From Arion vulgaris (lineage: Eukaryota > Mollusca > Gastropoda > Stylommatophora > Arionidae), in assembly GCA_020796225.1 (NCBI GenBank), contig CM036754.1, forward strand, positions 19,110,867-19,174,866: a stretch of 64,000 nucleotides of DNA. The letters run 5' to 3'. The position numbers and the translations under genes are program-made. Under the pieces are notes generated by a model. That model searched no databases. It worked only from the letters and a program-made list of their open reading frames with translations, and had not been told where the DNA came from. Below, in pieces: positions 20,191 to 32,089 of this stretch. Numbering within the stretch: the stretch's first letter is position 1; each line of letters begins with the position of its first letter.

Positions 20191-20889
20191 AACATATACA
20201 CTTACCTGAAGTTAGCAAAGTTTTAATTTGTTTCAGTCTTAAAGACAAGGTATTTATATTTTATATTTCAAGAAAAGGGCGAAATAAAAACCCCCCACAA
20301 AATTGTCGTCTGCAAAATCCATTACTTCCCGCTACTGCCACACTTAGTGCATCGAGATGTAAGCAGACATGGATTTCTCATTACTAGATTGAAGACTTCT
20401 GTTACAATGCATGATATATAACTTGGAAACAAGTCAAGTTGAAGGACAAGTGTAACAAAACCTTCATAAGTTTAATAAATCAGCAACAAAGGATGTGTAA
20501 CTAAACTAATATAATTAGTTCTTACTGATGATTGTCATACTACGAAGGAGTTGTTGGCATTTATTTGTTTTTGAAAACGATAGTGTCTAAATTGTGCTGC
20601 CCCAGAAACGTTAAAACTACAATCCATGACAATGAAGCGTTAGACTAGAAACACCCATTTGTTTCAGGACAAGTCTTTCACGACTGCTGTATAGGATTCC
20701 ATAGACGTTGTTGCCACTTAGTGCCGTCATGTTCTCTTCAGGTGTTCAACTCTTAACCTCTTTGCAATAAGTTTCTTTCTCCAAATTTCACTTTTAGACC
20801 CTCCTATCCTCTTTACACTCCCTTCGATCAACAATCTTCTTCTCACAGAAATCGACTTCGACGTCTATACCACATATATCTCTCTCTTG
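20191..20889. other. intron, no gene seen
   Basis: Looked at in all frames: only short frames without recognisable motifs, no known repeat. Confidence 0.45.
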
Positions 20890-21390
20890 CACAACTCCTT
20901 ACATCGAAGTACAACTCCTTACATCGAAGTACAACTTCTTACCTCGAAGTACAACTCCTTACATCGAAGTATAACTCCTTACATCGAAGTACAACTTCTT
21001 ACATCGAAGTACAACTCCTTACATCGAAGTATAACTTCTTACATCGAAGTACAACTCCTTACATCGAAGTACAACTCCTTACATCGAAGTACAACTCCTT
21101 ACATCGAAGTACAACTTCTTACCTCGAAGTACAACTCCTTACATCGAAGTATAACTCCTTACATCGAAGTACAACTTCTTACATCGAAGTACAACTCCTT
21201 ACATCGAAGTACAACTCCTTACATCGAAGTACAACTCCTTACATCGAAGTACAACTTCTTATATCGAAGTATAACTTCTTACATCGAAGTACAACTCCTT
21301 ACATCGAAGTATAACTCCTTACATCGAAATACAACTCCTTACATCGAAGTACAACTCCTTACATCGAAGTACAACTCCTTACATCGAAGC
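20890..21390 (+). repeat. 20-bp minisatellite (ACAACTCCTTACATCGAAGT)
   Basis: About 25 copies of a 20-bp unit with CTCC/CTTC, ACA/ATA and ACAT/ACCT variants. Variant order repeats in part (20-bp blocks around 20940-21000 and 21120-21180), which points to block duplication. Since 20 is not a multiple of three, the open frame cycles through all three readings in 20-residue blocks and is not a gene. Confidence 0.95.
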
Positions 21391-21827
21391 AGAGAGGGAT
21401 TCTCACATCTCCTACCCGTCTTGCAATTTTCCAAAGAGAATGTCTTTTGAAACGCCATCCTTTTTCGACTCTCCGAAAATGTCATACGCACCGTAGCAAT
21501 TTTTGTTATATCATGCAAGTGATCTTGTACGGTTGTCTTGTTGTAATGTTGCGTTTTTGTAATGCGTTGTTCTTATAATTGTGTTTCTGTAATGTAATGA
21601 TCTATTAATGTTGTGTTCCTAAAATACTGTGTGTTCTGGTAATGTTAAGAACTTATAAAGTTGTCTACCTATAAAGTTGTCTACTTATAAAGTTGTCTAC
21701 TTATAAAGTTGTCTACTTATAATGTTGTGTTCTTATTAAACCGTGTTCTTGCAATGGTGCTTTATTATAATATTTTCCCATGTAATTTCTTGGCTACCAG
21801 ATCTCACGTCAATTTCTTCACAGTAAT
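21391..21827. repeat. 16-bp repeat in unique flank
   Basis: Four to five copies of CTTATAAAGTTGTCTA at 21652-21725. The rest is T-rich and unrecognised. Confidence 0.6.
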
Positions 21828-22055
21828 TACAAGTGTACTTTGGTCACATCAAGCGTCACGATGGCCTGGAAAGAACAATACTAGAGGGCAGGGTCCCTGG
21901 ACTCAGAGGCAGACCAAGAAGAAGATGGCTACAAGATATTAAAGAAACCATGAACATGACCATCGACGAAGTGGGTGAACTGGCAAGAGACAGAGTGAAT
22001 TTCAGATGTGCTGCAAAAAGAGCAACGTCCTATAAAGGATACGCACCTTGATGAT
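21828..22055 (+). mobile_element. LINE C-terminal fragment, frame open
   Basis: The plus strand reads MYFGHIKRHDGLERTILEGR, VPGLRGRPRRRWLQDIKETM, NMTIDEVGELARDRVNFRCA then AKRATSYKGYAP and stop. It keeps the GRPRRRW box and the (L/V)ARDR box of RTE-like ORF2 tails. It is the least damaged LINE end in the window. Confidence 0.8.
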
Positions 22056-22259
22056 GATGAGATTACAAGGGAAGTGATCGGTACACAGTACAAATAATGG
22101 AAAGAAGCAACAGATTGTAATCCTATAGAGAAGGGAAGATGTTTAAGTTACTGACTTCGCAAAAAAAGATCAACAATTTATTTTGTATTTAAATCAAAGA
22201 TACTTTCCACATGTGATATGATACCAAAGTACAAAATGTCAGTTCTGTTTTTCCTCGAT

Positions 22260-22420
22260 GGCGAAAAAAGTAAAGACAAAGTACTGTAGTTTTACAAAGT
22301 ACTGTAGTTTTACAAAGTACTGTAGTTTTACAAAGTACTGTAGTTTTACAAAGTACAAACAATATCTACAATCGACGTATCGACGTTTCATTTATCAAGC
22401 GAAGCTACACACAGAAAATA
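22260..22420 (-). mobile_element. Penelope-like tail with 20-bp expansion
   Basis: Four copies of TACTGTAGTTTTACAAAG plus two bases (22283-22360). On the minus strand this is the TTTGTAAAACTACAGTA motif of the Penelope 3' tail (36195-36225). The minus strand upstream reads CGCTTGATAAATGAAACGTC, a hammerhead-like core lacking stem II. Confidence 0.6.
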
Positions 22421-22424
22421 TTTC

Positions 22425-22710
22425 ATACTCAGACATAACATGTATATGTTACATTGTATATTTACTTTATATTAACATTGTATATTTAACATGTAATGTA
22501 ACATTGTATATTTAACATGTATATGTTACATTATATTTAAATTGTATATGTTACATTGTATATGTTACATTGTATATGTTACATTGTATATGTAACATTG
22601 TATATTTACATTGTATATTTAACATTGTATATGTTAATTATATGTTACTTGTATATGTTAATGAAGTTACATTGTATATGTTACATTGTATATGTTAGGT
22701 CTGTCGTATA
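22425..22710. repeat. ACATTGTATATGTT repeats
   Basis: Degenerate tandem array of 13-16 bp AT-rich units with many length variants. Confidence 0.8.
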
Positions 22711-22779
22711 AGAAATTAATTAATTAAGATTAGACAATAAATCATTTCTTATTTCTTTCTCGAATCCTGTTTGTCTCAC

Positions 22780-23330
22780 AGAGTCAGGTCAAGAAGAGAT
22801 TTCTAAAACGGGCCCTTGTGTGCGCTTCGTAGATAGTGTCTTTCGTCGCCTCTGTTATCTCTGAGGTCCATCCTTTGCGTGGCCGGTCTTTTGTTTTACC
22901 CATTGTATCGGAGCAGCATTGCTCTTTGAGGTGCACTGTATGTAGATAACCTGCTTACGTGGCCGAACCATTTAATTTGTTGCTTCTTGATGAAGTCTAG
23001 TACTGATGTTGTACCCACTTTTTTTCCCAGATGACTTCATTTCCCAACCGGTCTCTTCTTGTTACACCCAGCATTCTGCGTAGATACTTCATCTCTGTCG
23101 TGACTAGTTTTCTTCTATCATTTGTTATCAGTGACCAGGTTTTGGCACTGGTAGCATAATGTTGGTAGAAAGATTGTGTTGAACAGTGCTCTTTTTGCGT
23201 TCATGGTGACATGTTTTTTTTTCTAAATTGGCGCCATTTGTCCTATCATTTGATTTGCTTTGTTGCACCTGTACTGAATTTCATTAGTTATTCTTCCGTT
23301 TCTGAAAAATGCTCCACAGGTATGTGAAAC
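22780..23330 (-). mobile_element. LINE C-terminal fragment
   Basis: The minus strand reads through a thumb-like region into VTRRDRLGNEV, LDFIKKQQIKWFGHVSR, LSTYSAPQRAMLLRYN and EITEATKDTIYEAHTR, with ARFRNLF at the end. Frames broken several times. The longest copy of the family at 8641-8946. Confidence 0.75.
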
Positions 23331-23379
23331 CTTTTACTTGTTTTAATGGACGATTGTCGATGCAGATGATAAATCCTTA

Positions 23380-23635
23380 AGGGTCATAAAATGAAAATGT
23401 GGCTAAAAACGAAATAAATGCGAAAAACTAGGAATGGAAAAAAGATAAACAATAATAATCAAATATATCTATTACATATATACTTTTAACATATACACAT
23501 ATATTATGGAGCATGAGAAGAGACAATATTAAGAAGCATAGGAATGTAGTACGTTGAGTCCATGATGTTGCAAGGTACCATATAAAGATATAAAACGATT
23601 TTCTGGAGCAAATCAACTACGATCATGAGGGTATG
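23380..23635 (-). mobile_element. Penelope-like element, GIY-YIG domain end
   Basis: The minus strand contains DRS-like, then FYIFIWYLATSWTQRTTF, the same end as the copies at 34520-36088 (SRFALENRLISLYGTLRPRG and downstream UTR). Only the last ~30 codons and UTR remain. Confidence 0.65.
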
Positions 23636-23734
23636 TTTTTTCCTCGACAAAATCGTTATTCAGTACTCACATAGACTAGACAATAACGCTACAGAGGGAA
23701 AACAAAAACCCTGACTCAAAAACTGCACTTCGGT

Positions 23735-24180
23735 GGGTAACCATGTGTGCTCCAATCTTATTTCTTACACATGAATATCTCAGCGACAGTTCACGAACTC
23801 CGTAGCATCGGCGAGAGTCCCCGATGTAATTTTGGAAATGGTAAAGATATTTTTGTAGGAATTTTATTTTTAATCTGTTCTAACTAAATGTGCCCTTGCA
23901 GCGGCTTTCCAGCCTGCTCTTCTCGATTTTTGAACTACCAAGGGTTCTTTTCCGTGCTCAAATTGAACACGGGACCAACGTTTTATCGTCCATCTCCGAT
24001 AAAACTAGCAACTCGATCTCACATACACTGAGATCAGGGATCTCTGGGAAAATATCCAGATGACTCCACGTGGCGAACCTGGTACCTTTGACGAACCTGG
24101 TACATTTGGCGAACCTGGTACCTTTGGCGAACCTGGTTAAACCCGTATTTGACACGAAAGACGAGCACTTAACTTCTACG
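23735..24180. repeat. R1 dispersed repeat, longest copy
   Basis: Contains AACCATGTGTGCTCCAATCT, GACAGTTCACGAACTCCGTA and GGGTTCTTTTCCGTGCTCAA, and ends in three to four copies of GGCGAACCTGGTACCTTT (24072-24138). Partly matched at 47080-47445, 54185-54440 and 36990-37100. No coding potential; class unknown. Confidence 0.65.
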
Positions 24181-24989
24181 CCACAGAGACCCATGACAAA
24201 AAAATCCACGAAAATGCAACAAACAAAAAAGTAAACACGTATAACATGCAAAGATAACATCTGCACAACATGTAAATCTCACCATTACGTTTGTAGACAA
24301 TATCCAAGAGAGAAACGGCGTTTAAAACAAAATACAGTAATCCTAAACACTGGGACTTTACCGACATGTAATAACATCTAGTCAGTTTGTCTTGTTGACT
24401 GATCTATAATGGGCTTCTTATGTAGATTATGAACACTGATGTTCTAGAAGCGGAACCTTAATGTCAACATTAATTACACCCAGGCTAAATGGTAACGTAA
24501 TTGGATGGCGTCAGTGAGGTTTTGTCAGGTTCTAAATGCATGTTTAAGTGTGAAGACGGACAGGAAATGAGAAGGAGTATCACAAACAGGCGTCTGGACG
24601 GGTGAGATTGTCTAAAGGTTGGTTGATAGGGTTGTGTCCGGTGGAGATTACGGAAACAGGGAAGGGCTGTTCGAGAGTGAAATACTAGTAGTAGGCGCCG
24701 AGTAGTGTAGGTAAATAGTTCAGAGTTCAAGTGTTCAAAGATCAACATTGGTAGCATATAGTAGTGTGATGAGCAGATTAACATTAAAACAAATGCCGGT
24801 ACTGACTGTAATGCCGCTTTTTAGGTGGTGTAGGACGTGGGCTCATTCAGTCATGAATTGATGCAACAGTTCCTTAAACTATGGAGTATGTATAGAGATT
24901 TGAGACAGGAGAAGGTGGTATGGGGTGAAGTACAAGTGACCGGCCGGGAATGCTGGGGGATTGCTCCTGTAGGACGGGGAATCATTCAT
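24181..24989. other. intron, no gene seen
   Basis: Short frames only. A 20-base string at 24853-24873 (GATGCAACAGTTCCTTAAAC) recurs inverted near 25750-25771, hinting at an unrecognised repeat. Confidence 0.4.
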
Positions 24990-25200
24990 CCATTCATTTC
25001 AGATCGGGGGCATGAGAAATTTAATAGTCGTCTGGCTAGTGCAGTAACTGCGAAACTGTTTAGGTTTGGATTTGTTTTTATGCCACCGACAGAAAAAAAC
25101 ACCTTCTCGCCTTTACCGTGGATTGAAGCCGGGTCTCCCGCGTGGTAGACCACGCTCTAATTTATTCGGTCAGAGCAGATTAGCCTAAACGGTTGAACAT
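24990..25200 (-). mobile_element. SINE-G, tRNA-like
   Basis: The minus strand has AATTAGAGCGTGGTCTACCA and GAGACCCGGCTTCAATCCAC, resembling A and B boxes, then a body with AAGGCGAGAAGGTGTTTTTT. One copy only in this window. Confidence 0.45.
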
Positions 25201-25434
25201 ATGGGATAGAAGTTTAAAGAGAGGTGTGGGGAGGTCTCATGATTTAGACCTGCCGTAGTAATAGAAATCAGGTGTGAGATGGACAAAACTATTACAGCAG
25301 ATACTGATGGATCCTCTCGAGACACCAAGATAGATATGAGAATGTTCACTGAGATGAATGTCATGTCAGTCAGTTTATCAGGACACGATCACGTCCGACG
25401 GCATTCCCGGCAGAGTTTCTAGGTCATTCATCTA

Positions 25435-25700
25435 GAACAGCGGTTCCCAAACTGTACATTACTGCGGACCTCCAAAAGTTTCTATATATGAAAATGGACA
25501 GGGATTAATTATCTGTGTTACAATAGTAAACAATGTCTGCAATTTAACATTTAAAAAACAACCAAGAAAACACTAGGTCTATAATTAGGCTTTAAAATTT
25601 ATTTTTCTGTTTGAAATCTCAAAGATCATAATATTTCTTCAAGCGCATGAGGACCCCCTGTCAGTACCTCGCGGTCACCAGTTTGGGAAAGGCTGATCTA
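25435..25700. mobile_element. hAT-like MITE remnant
   Basis: Ends AGCGGTTCCCAAACTG and CAGTTTGGGAAAGGCTG, about 260 bp apart; outer flanks both contain CTAGAA. AT-rich interior without a transposase. Confidence 0.65.
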
Positions 25701-25799
25701 GAATATTCCCCACCCCTTCTTGTCTCAAATCTCTATGCATACTCCATCGTTTAATGAACTGTTGCATCAATTCATCATCATCATTCTTTACATACATAC

Positions 25800-26075
25800 A
25801 TAGTAAAGGTGACCCGTTTTCATACCTCGTGGTATATTGGGTAATACGGTATTTTCCCTTGATTTTTAATTGACCGTTGGCACACGGTGGGTGATGTGGT
25901 CAACATCACGCCGGCCACCTTGACTTCCCAGTGATTTTCCTGGTACCACAAATGAAGCTGGGTCGACATGAGAGCCGTTAAAATATTACACGCCCACTGT
26001 GGAATTGAAACCGGGACTACTAGTCTAAGAAGTGAGTTCACTAACAACTGCGCTACTGCGGTTCTCCCATGCATA
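25800..26075 (-). mobile_element. SINE-B, tRNA-derived
   Basis: The minus strand has head GAACCGCAGTAGCGCAGTTG then B-box-like CCCGGTTTCAATTCCACAG. The body has CTCATGTCGACCCAGCTTCA and GTGATGTTGACCACATCACC, ending CCAATATACCACGAGGTATG. The copy at 50815-51085 is the same family. The central GTCGACCCAGC...GCCGGCGTGATG block is the best conserved part. Confidence 0.85.
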
Positions 26076-26129
26076 TGTTTATATACATACATATACACAT
26101 ACTTACAGACATACACACACATTTATTGG

Positions 26130-26395
26130 TTGATCGTGTGGTACCGGGGCCCGCAGAGAAGCAAAGAATAGTACCACTGCGACCTACAAGCACGTCGTAA
26201 GAGGCGGCTGAGTTAGGACCTTGGAACGCTACACTAGTAAATAAAAAGCATCGCAGAAATCGAATTTGCTGGCCTACTTGTAGGCGCATAACTGGCACAA
26301 CGCACAACAAGGCACTGAGCTCTTAGGCTCAGATCATTTACAAATCACACAGAGTAATTAACAAGTGTTCGATATGGAGCGTTTGAAGAAGGTTA
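26130..26395 (+). mobile_element. SINE-D
   Basis: Full-length plus copy, head GTGTGGTACCGGGGCCCGCA to GTTCGATATGGAGCGTTTG and GAAGAAG. Directly followed by sequence GTTACTAAACTGACGTCATT that recurs at 53625. Confidence 0.85.
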
Positions 26396-26443
26396 TTGGT
26401 TACTAAACTGACGTCATTGCACCCCATAAAGGTACATACATAC

Positions 26444-26449
<6 letters not shown>

Positions 26450-26489
<40 letters not shown>

Positions 26490-26600
26490 AGTATAAACGG
26501 GTCTAAAGTGGAAGGATTACGTATATATACACACATAATTATAAACGGGTCTAAAGTGGAAGGATTATGTATATATACACATATATATATACCTGTTAAA
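26450..26600. repeat. (TA)n plus a 55-bp duplication
   Basis: (TA)n at 26452-26482, then ATAAACGGGTCTAAAGTGGA twice (26493 and 26548). Confidence 0.85.
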
Positions 26601-26869
26601 ACAAATATGTCATGATATTGTAATTACGAGAGAGAAAATAAAACAAGTGAACTGTTTTGATAACCTCTCGGTTCACTGCTTATAAGTGATGGAAATGGGA
26701 TTAAGAAAAACACAAGTAAAGCAAACATAGCCTTATGAAACTTAAACAACTAAAAGCTATATGAAATGGAGCAGTTAGGGCAACAAAGATCAGAATACTA
26801 AGAGCATGCATATTTCCAGTAGCAGCGTACATGTGTTAGACATGAACATTTAATAAGGTAGTGATAATT

Positions 26870-27065
26870 TATATATGACACTGTTTTGGAACTCGCAGGG
26901 AAATAGGAGTAGGGGAAAGCCTAGACATACCTGGAGAAGAGAACTGGAGGCTGATATTAAAAGGATAGGTAAAACATTGAAAGGATTCGAAGGGCTGTCG
27001 GGAGAGAGGAAGAGATGGAAGAAGTTTGTTGAAGACATGTGCTCTGTTGGGAGTTGAAAGGTGAA
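26870..27065 (+). mobile_element. LINE C-terminal fragment
   Basis: The plus strand reads LFWNSQGNRSRGKPRHTWRR, ELEADIKRIGKTLKGFEGLS, GERKRWKKFVEDMCSVGS then stop, the same tail that follows GHTLRK in the 4040 and 14165 elements. Frame intact over about 60 codons. Confidence 0.8.
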
Positions 27066-27159
27066 GAAGAAATTATATATGGTCTTTTGAATACAAACGT
27101 TATAGAAGGGTTCTCGGTATACTATGACCAGAGAGAAGAGAACAAATAGATCAATCTAG

Positions 27160-27555
27160 AGCAACGTTTCCCAAAGTGGCGGTACGCCCCTCTGTGGGCG
27201 CTGAGCCTTCCAGGGGGCGATAGTGGTTCAGTAGCATTTGGGGGATTTTATTTTCGTGATTTTGCGATTGAATAATCATTAAAAATTTGAATTCTGCGTT
27301 TTAATTCATCTTATGCCCATCTTACGCGATCCATTTTTTCATCAATTTTCTATTTCATGTACATAATTATTTGAAAATTGACCATGTATGACAGAAATAT
27401 ATATATCAATTTTCTATGTCAAAGTGAAAAGAGCATGTATAAATATGTGTGTGTGGGGGGCGTTGGCAAACTGTTATAATGGGGAGGGGCGTTACAAAGT
27501 TTATGTCGTGCAAAGTGGGCGGTGGCCGAAAAAGTTTGGGAATCTATGATCTAAA
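27160..27555. mobile_element. hAT-like element remnant (GTTTCCCAAAGTGGCGGTAC end)
   Basis: Left end CAACGTTTCCCAAAGTGGCG, right end GAAAAAGTTTGGGAATCTAT, with flanking CTAGAG/ATCTAAA. The GTACGCCCCTCTGTGGGCGC...GGGGGCG palindromic start is typical of non-autonomous hAT elements. No transposase. Confidence 0.7.
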
Positions 27556-27649
27556 TGAACTTGAAAATTAAAGACAACTGGCTGATGCCACAAACAAAAA
27601 TTAATCAATTGAAGTATTTTGAACACATAAAAAGTCATGTAGTACGAGC

Positions 27650-27785
27650 GAACACCGTTCTCCAGAAATAATCTTAGAATTCTCTAGAAAAACTGCACAT
27701 ATGAGCTAAGCGACACAACCCGGACTCGAACACATGACCTTCAGAATGTTTAGCTAGAAGCCAACTCTTGGCTGTGGTTTAGCAA
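27650..27785 (-). mobile_element. tRNA-like SINE head
   Basis: The minus strand carries GTTGGCTTCTAGCTAAACAT and GTCATGTGTTCGAGTCCGGG (B-box-like). Related in layout to 55510-55675. Confidence 0.4.
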
Positions 27786-28107
27786 AAGTCTTAACAACAT
27801 CATTACAGACAAACACCAAAATAAAAATCCTAAACAAACATATATTGTATATCCATTCCATCAAGAGTTGGTATTCCTCTTCTTCTTCTTTTGTCGTCAC
27901 ACTGCTACCGGGTTGTTGCCCTGTGTCGTGGTTTTCTATTTTTTTTCTTGGTGCTGTTCTGGTGGATTGTGTGTTTTTTGTTGCTGCTCATTGACAGAAT
28001 TCTAAGAGTTGGTATATACCATTATAATATTGAATTACGTCTATATATACTAATGTACACGTGGTTCAATATTAAATAACGAATAGTTCAATCTTGCAGC
28101 AGATAGG

Positions 28108-28155
<48 letters not shown>

Positions 28156-28320
28156 TGGCGGCTCGTCATTAAGGGCCAGAGGGGTCGGGCCCCACCAAAA
28201 TAATGTGTAACATGTATTTATTATTTAATAAATTAAAATATAACCTAACCCAAACCCATGATTTACCCGAAAATTTGTGTCTGGCCCCACCAACAAAAAC
28301 GATCACGAGCCGCCACTGTG

Positions 28321-28378
<58 letters not shown>

Positions 28379-28385
28379 GTGCTAC

Positions 28386-28420
<35 letters not shown>
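28108..28420. repeat. (TA)n blocks around a MITE, then (GA)n
   Basis: (TA)n at 28108-28151 and 28321-28375 with the MITE between them, then (GA)n at 28389-28420. Likely one TA tract split by the insertion. Confidence 0.9.
28153..28318. mobile_element. hAT-type MITE, CAGTGGCGGCTCGT family, copy 2
   Basis: CAGTGGCGGCTCGTCATTAA ... CACGAGCCGCCACTG, 166 bp. Target duplication not readable because the flanks are TA repeats. Confidence 0.88.
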
Positions 28421-28424
<4 letters not shown>

Positions 28425-29089
28425 TTTCATACAGTACAATAAACCATTGTAACAGCATATAAAGTACTATTGTGCAGACAACGTAAGGGTCAAATTGCTA
28501 CCACGGCTCAATTCTTCAAAGGAAACACAATGAACAACAAGAAACCGCCAAGAAAGACAACACTTCAAGTTTAACATAAGTCTAGCTACATCAGATCTCA
28601 AATCTGCATTTAGCAATACGAGAGAGCACTTCAAGAGAGCGCGCCCTTGTGCGGGTCCGTGAGTCTGTGACTGATGTAGAAGACCTGACCCCGATTTGAA
28701 ATCTGCGGTGAGTGAGAAAGATAAATGTGTAATTCATGTCAGCGATTTTGAGATGGTGGATGTTTAAGTCGGACAATCAACGCATTCTGTTCCGGTGAAA
28801 GCAAATTACGGCTGAAGAAAATGACCGACAAATGTTACAGGGATATTTGGGTTGAGGATGTTCGGGATGTTGAAACCTCGCTTCATCATCGCCAACGATA
28901 CTTTGAAGTTGGTGTTGGTGAGTGACACGACTAATCACATCCCCAACAGGGAACACGTTATCTAAACAAAGTGTTATAGTAGTCGATCAACATAAATAAC
29001 ACTATTAAGAATTACTTATATAACATAAATGGAATATTGTACACAAACATAGTGATGTGAGATTAAACAGTTTGCTTGCCTCATTCGAA
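28421..29089. other. intron, no gene seen
   Basis: No recognisable exon or repeat family. Confidence 0.4.
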
Positions 29090-29352
29090 TTCTTCTTCTT
29101 CTTCGAACGCTGGATATCGATCACATATTAACCACTCTGTGTGATTTGTATGTGATCTGAGCATAAGAGCGATTGTACGTTGTGCCATTCACCTCAAAAG
29201 TAGACCAGCACATCCGATTTCTGAATGCTTTTTATTTCTAGGGTAGATTTCTGGAGTCCCACATCAGCCGCTCTCTTACGACATGTCTTGTAGGTAGCAG
29301 TGGTACTATTCTTTGCTTCCAATGCGGGGCCTCGGTACCATACGGGCGAATT
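29090..29352 (-). mobile_element. SINE-D
   Basis: Inverted full-length copy, from (TTC)n at 29093 to GCCTCGGTACCATACGGG. Confidence 0.85.
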
Positions 29353-29370
29353 GTAATTCAACCTGAGATT

Positions 29371-29725
29371 ATGCACCTAAAAAATAAACGCTTTAAAGAC
29401 ACTCCTAAAGTGTCTCCAAAATACTTCGATATAGACACCACGTGCTGGGAATCTATTGCTCAAGATTGTAAAATGTGGCGCTGTAACAACACAAGAGGAA
29501 CTGGCATAGCTGTGAATCGTCGTGTTATTGAAGCGCAGAGAAAGCGAGCTGTGCAAAAAGACAAAACACCCACATGTCTAACCTTCATAATGTATGCCCC
29601 CACCTTTGGTAGGGGATTGTGTTCAAGGATTGGACTCATCACATCCGCACACAACAGAGAGGTGCAGCAAGCACACGTTTGAGGTTGTTGTCATTATCGC
29701 TTGGATGCATGTCTATTATTATTAT
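29371..29725 (+). mobile_element. LINE C-terminal fragment with remnant zinc finger
   Basis: The plus strand reads RFKDTPKVSPKYFDIDTTCW, ESIAQDCKMWRC, AVNRRVIEAQRKRAVQKDKT and, after a shift, C-SRIGLIT-S-H. It is a second version of the finger-ended tail at 2280-3125, ending in an (ATT)n-like run near 29715. Confidence 0.75.
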
Positions 29726-29989
29726 GCTAGATTATGGTATGATTAACTTAATAAACTAAACCTTCATGTCAATGGCGCTGCATCCAAGTGCAAGAATTCA
29801 AATACATTGAATGCATATTCACAGAAGACTAGACAGAGAGAAAGAGACTAGAGTGCAAAAAGCAAATGCTGTAACCTACCAGCTAGCCATACCGTTGAAG
29901 CAATAAAACATTTTACGTACAGCTAAACAACAGCAATTTCATGTCTATTTTGTGTTACCAGAGTCAGACATGGACACTGAGCAAAGCAC

Positions 29990-30345
29990 AATTGCAAAGA
30001 ATAGCTGCATATGAAATGTGATCCCTAAGAAAAATTACCACCAAGAGAGAAAAGAGTCACCAACATCAGCATACGAAAGAAAATGAAGAGTGAACCTTGC
30101 TTGAATTACATTGAGAAACAAAGGATGAAGTGGTTTGACCACTTAATAGGAATGCACCCAAACTCCCATGTAAACAGAGTCTTCTACAATAGAACATCAG
30201 GAAAGAAGGCGAGAGGAAGACCCCGAACAATTTGGTTAGATGGCAAAACAGAATCCTGCCAAAAAGGAAAAATAACTACTATCACCCAATCCACTAGAAC
30301 AGCTCAAGATAAAAAACAGAAAACTACGACACTGGTCAACAACCC
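29990..30345 (+). mobile_element. LINE C-terminal fragment
   Basis: The plus strand reads PCLNYIEKQRMKWFDHLIGM, HPNSHVNRVFYNRTSGKKAR, GRPRTIWLDGKTESCQKGKI then STRTAQDKKQKTTTLVNNPV. Carries the GRPR.(T/K)W box. Upstream frames (29940-30080) look like thumb-region remains. Confidence 0.7.
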
Positions 30346-30354
30346 GGTAGCCTT

Positions 30355-30600
30355 TTGAAGACTTCGCTCGTCGTAAGGGAAACAAAGAATAGTAACATTG
30401 CGACCTACAAAGCATGTCGTAAGAGGCGACTGATGTAGGACCTAGGAAGCTATCCTAGTAAATAAAAAGCATCGCAGAAATCGGATGTACTGGTCTACTT
30501 ATAGGCGCACAACTGACGCAATGTACAATCGCTTTTAGGCTCAGATCACACACAAATCACACACAGTGGTTAACAAGTGGTTCGATATGGGGCTTTGGAA
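30355..30600 (+). mobile_element. SINE-D, head partly lost
   Basis: Starts within the head near GTAAGGGAAACAAAGAATAG and ends GGTTCGATATGGGGCTTTGG then AAGAAG. Confidence 0.8.
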
Positions 30601-31410
30601 GAAGTGTGACGACAAAAGAATAAGAAGGGTATGAATATCTGAGTTTCCCGTTCATCTAGGCAGGACTGACGACTGTATATACATATTTTTCCGATATGGT
30701 ACACATAACAGAGAGTGCATATTTCTTTGCCAAGAGAGAAATAGAATATCGAAATAATGATGGTCATAAAGAGAGATTTATTAATGGTACACGCCTACTG
30801 CCAGAGTGAAGTTTCGTGTAGTGATAGTGAACTTTGAAGTGGTGCTAAAACATTGCTATTGACAGGATGTTGACATACACTTTGTGACATCATTGATCAA
30901 CCTTGTTAAGCTTTATTTCTATAACATTACTATAAATATAACTAATAACAATTATGTTTCTGACTTCACTTCATTCTTACTCTCTTGCATTCTTTCTTTT
31001 GTTTTTCCTTCACTATATCTTTCACACTCTCTTTACTTCTTCCTCTCACTCTTTCTTTCTTCCTTTCCCTCTTTCTATCTTCTGTCACTATTTTTTTCTT
31101 ACTTCTCTTTTTCGCTTGGGAAGAATGTCTAGTGCCTTCCATATTAATAGATACATATTTGCGCCTAATCTCATATTGATATCTTGAAGATTTCTTTCAC
31201 GGTGGAAAACGTACATTACCCACGTTAACGAAATTTACAAATGGGAGAAAACTGCGTTTTAAAAATGTAATGTGAATTCAGTCTAAATTGTCAAGGAAAT
31301 CGTCTGTTAGAGCATACAGTCATTGCCTAGCCTAATTGAATCTAATATATCTGTTAATACTCAGATCAAGCTTTACAATGATACATGACTCGATTGGGTT
31401 AATTGAATGC
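30601..31410. other. intron, CT-rich patch, no gene seen
   Basis: Degenerate pyrimidine tract (CTTTCTTTC, CTCTTTC) at about 30985-31115. The frames over it are low-complexity. Confidence 0.5.
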
Positions 31411-31662
31411 CACGCCCGAGTGGTTACCGGGGCCCAAATTGGGGTGTAAAAATAGAACCACTGTTACCTGCCACGCATGTCGTAAGAGGCGACTAAGGAG
31501 GTTTGGCTGAAATCGGATAAAATGTCCTAAACGTGTAGAATCTAGCCTTTAGGGGCCTACCAAACCAATGTGCAACGTATACACGTTCTTGGCAAAGATC
31601 AAACTTATCACAAAGAGTGATTAAAATTGGTCGTAAAGAACGAACGCAAAAGAAGAAGAATG
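31411..31662 (+). mobile_element. SINE-C
   Basis: Full-length plus copy, CACGCCCGAGTGGTTACCGG to CGTAAAGAACGAACGCAAAA plus GAAGAAG. Confidence 0.88.
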
Positions 31663-32085
31663 CCATACACTGTATCTAGGGACAAAATAAAGACAATTGT
31701 AGACATTTTCTATAACGAATTTTTAGAGGGTAGAGCTGTTCAATAATAATTTTGAAGCATTTTTCAGGAACACAAATAAAAACACTTTGCGTAATTTGAT
31801 TGTAGAGATGCAATACTAACATAAAATGATGAATTTGAAAAATCGATATATTTAACATAAAATGACCCAACTGTCAGTAGCATAGTGCCTTAATGAATTT
31901 CAAATTCATAACTTTAAAAAAAAATAATTGACCTCCTACATGCTTGATTCAGGCATAGTTGAATTGCAAGTTTGAAACGCTATCTAACTGCGGCATGTTT
32001 AATGTTGTAGCAGTATTTTGATAAATTTGTAACTTCCAGCATTAGATGCTTGAATATACATGTAGTATACTAACCGGTCGAGTAT
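31663..32085. other. intron, no gene seen
   Basis: AT-rich, no motif recognised. Confidence 0.4.
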
Positions 32086-32089
32086 ACTC

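Noticed and set aside
20887..21450. 187-codon plus-strand frame
   Set aside because: Reading of a 20-bp repeat cycling through three frames; no independent protein signal.
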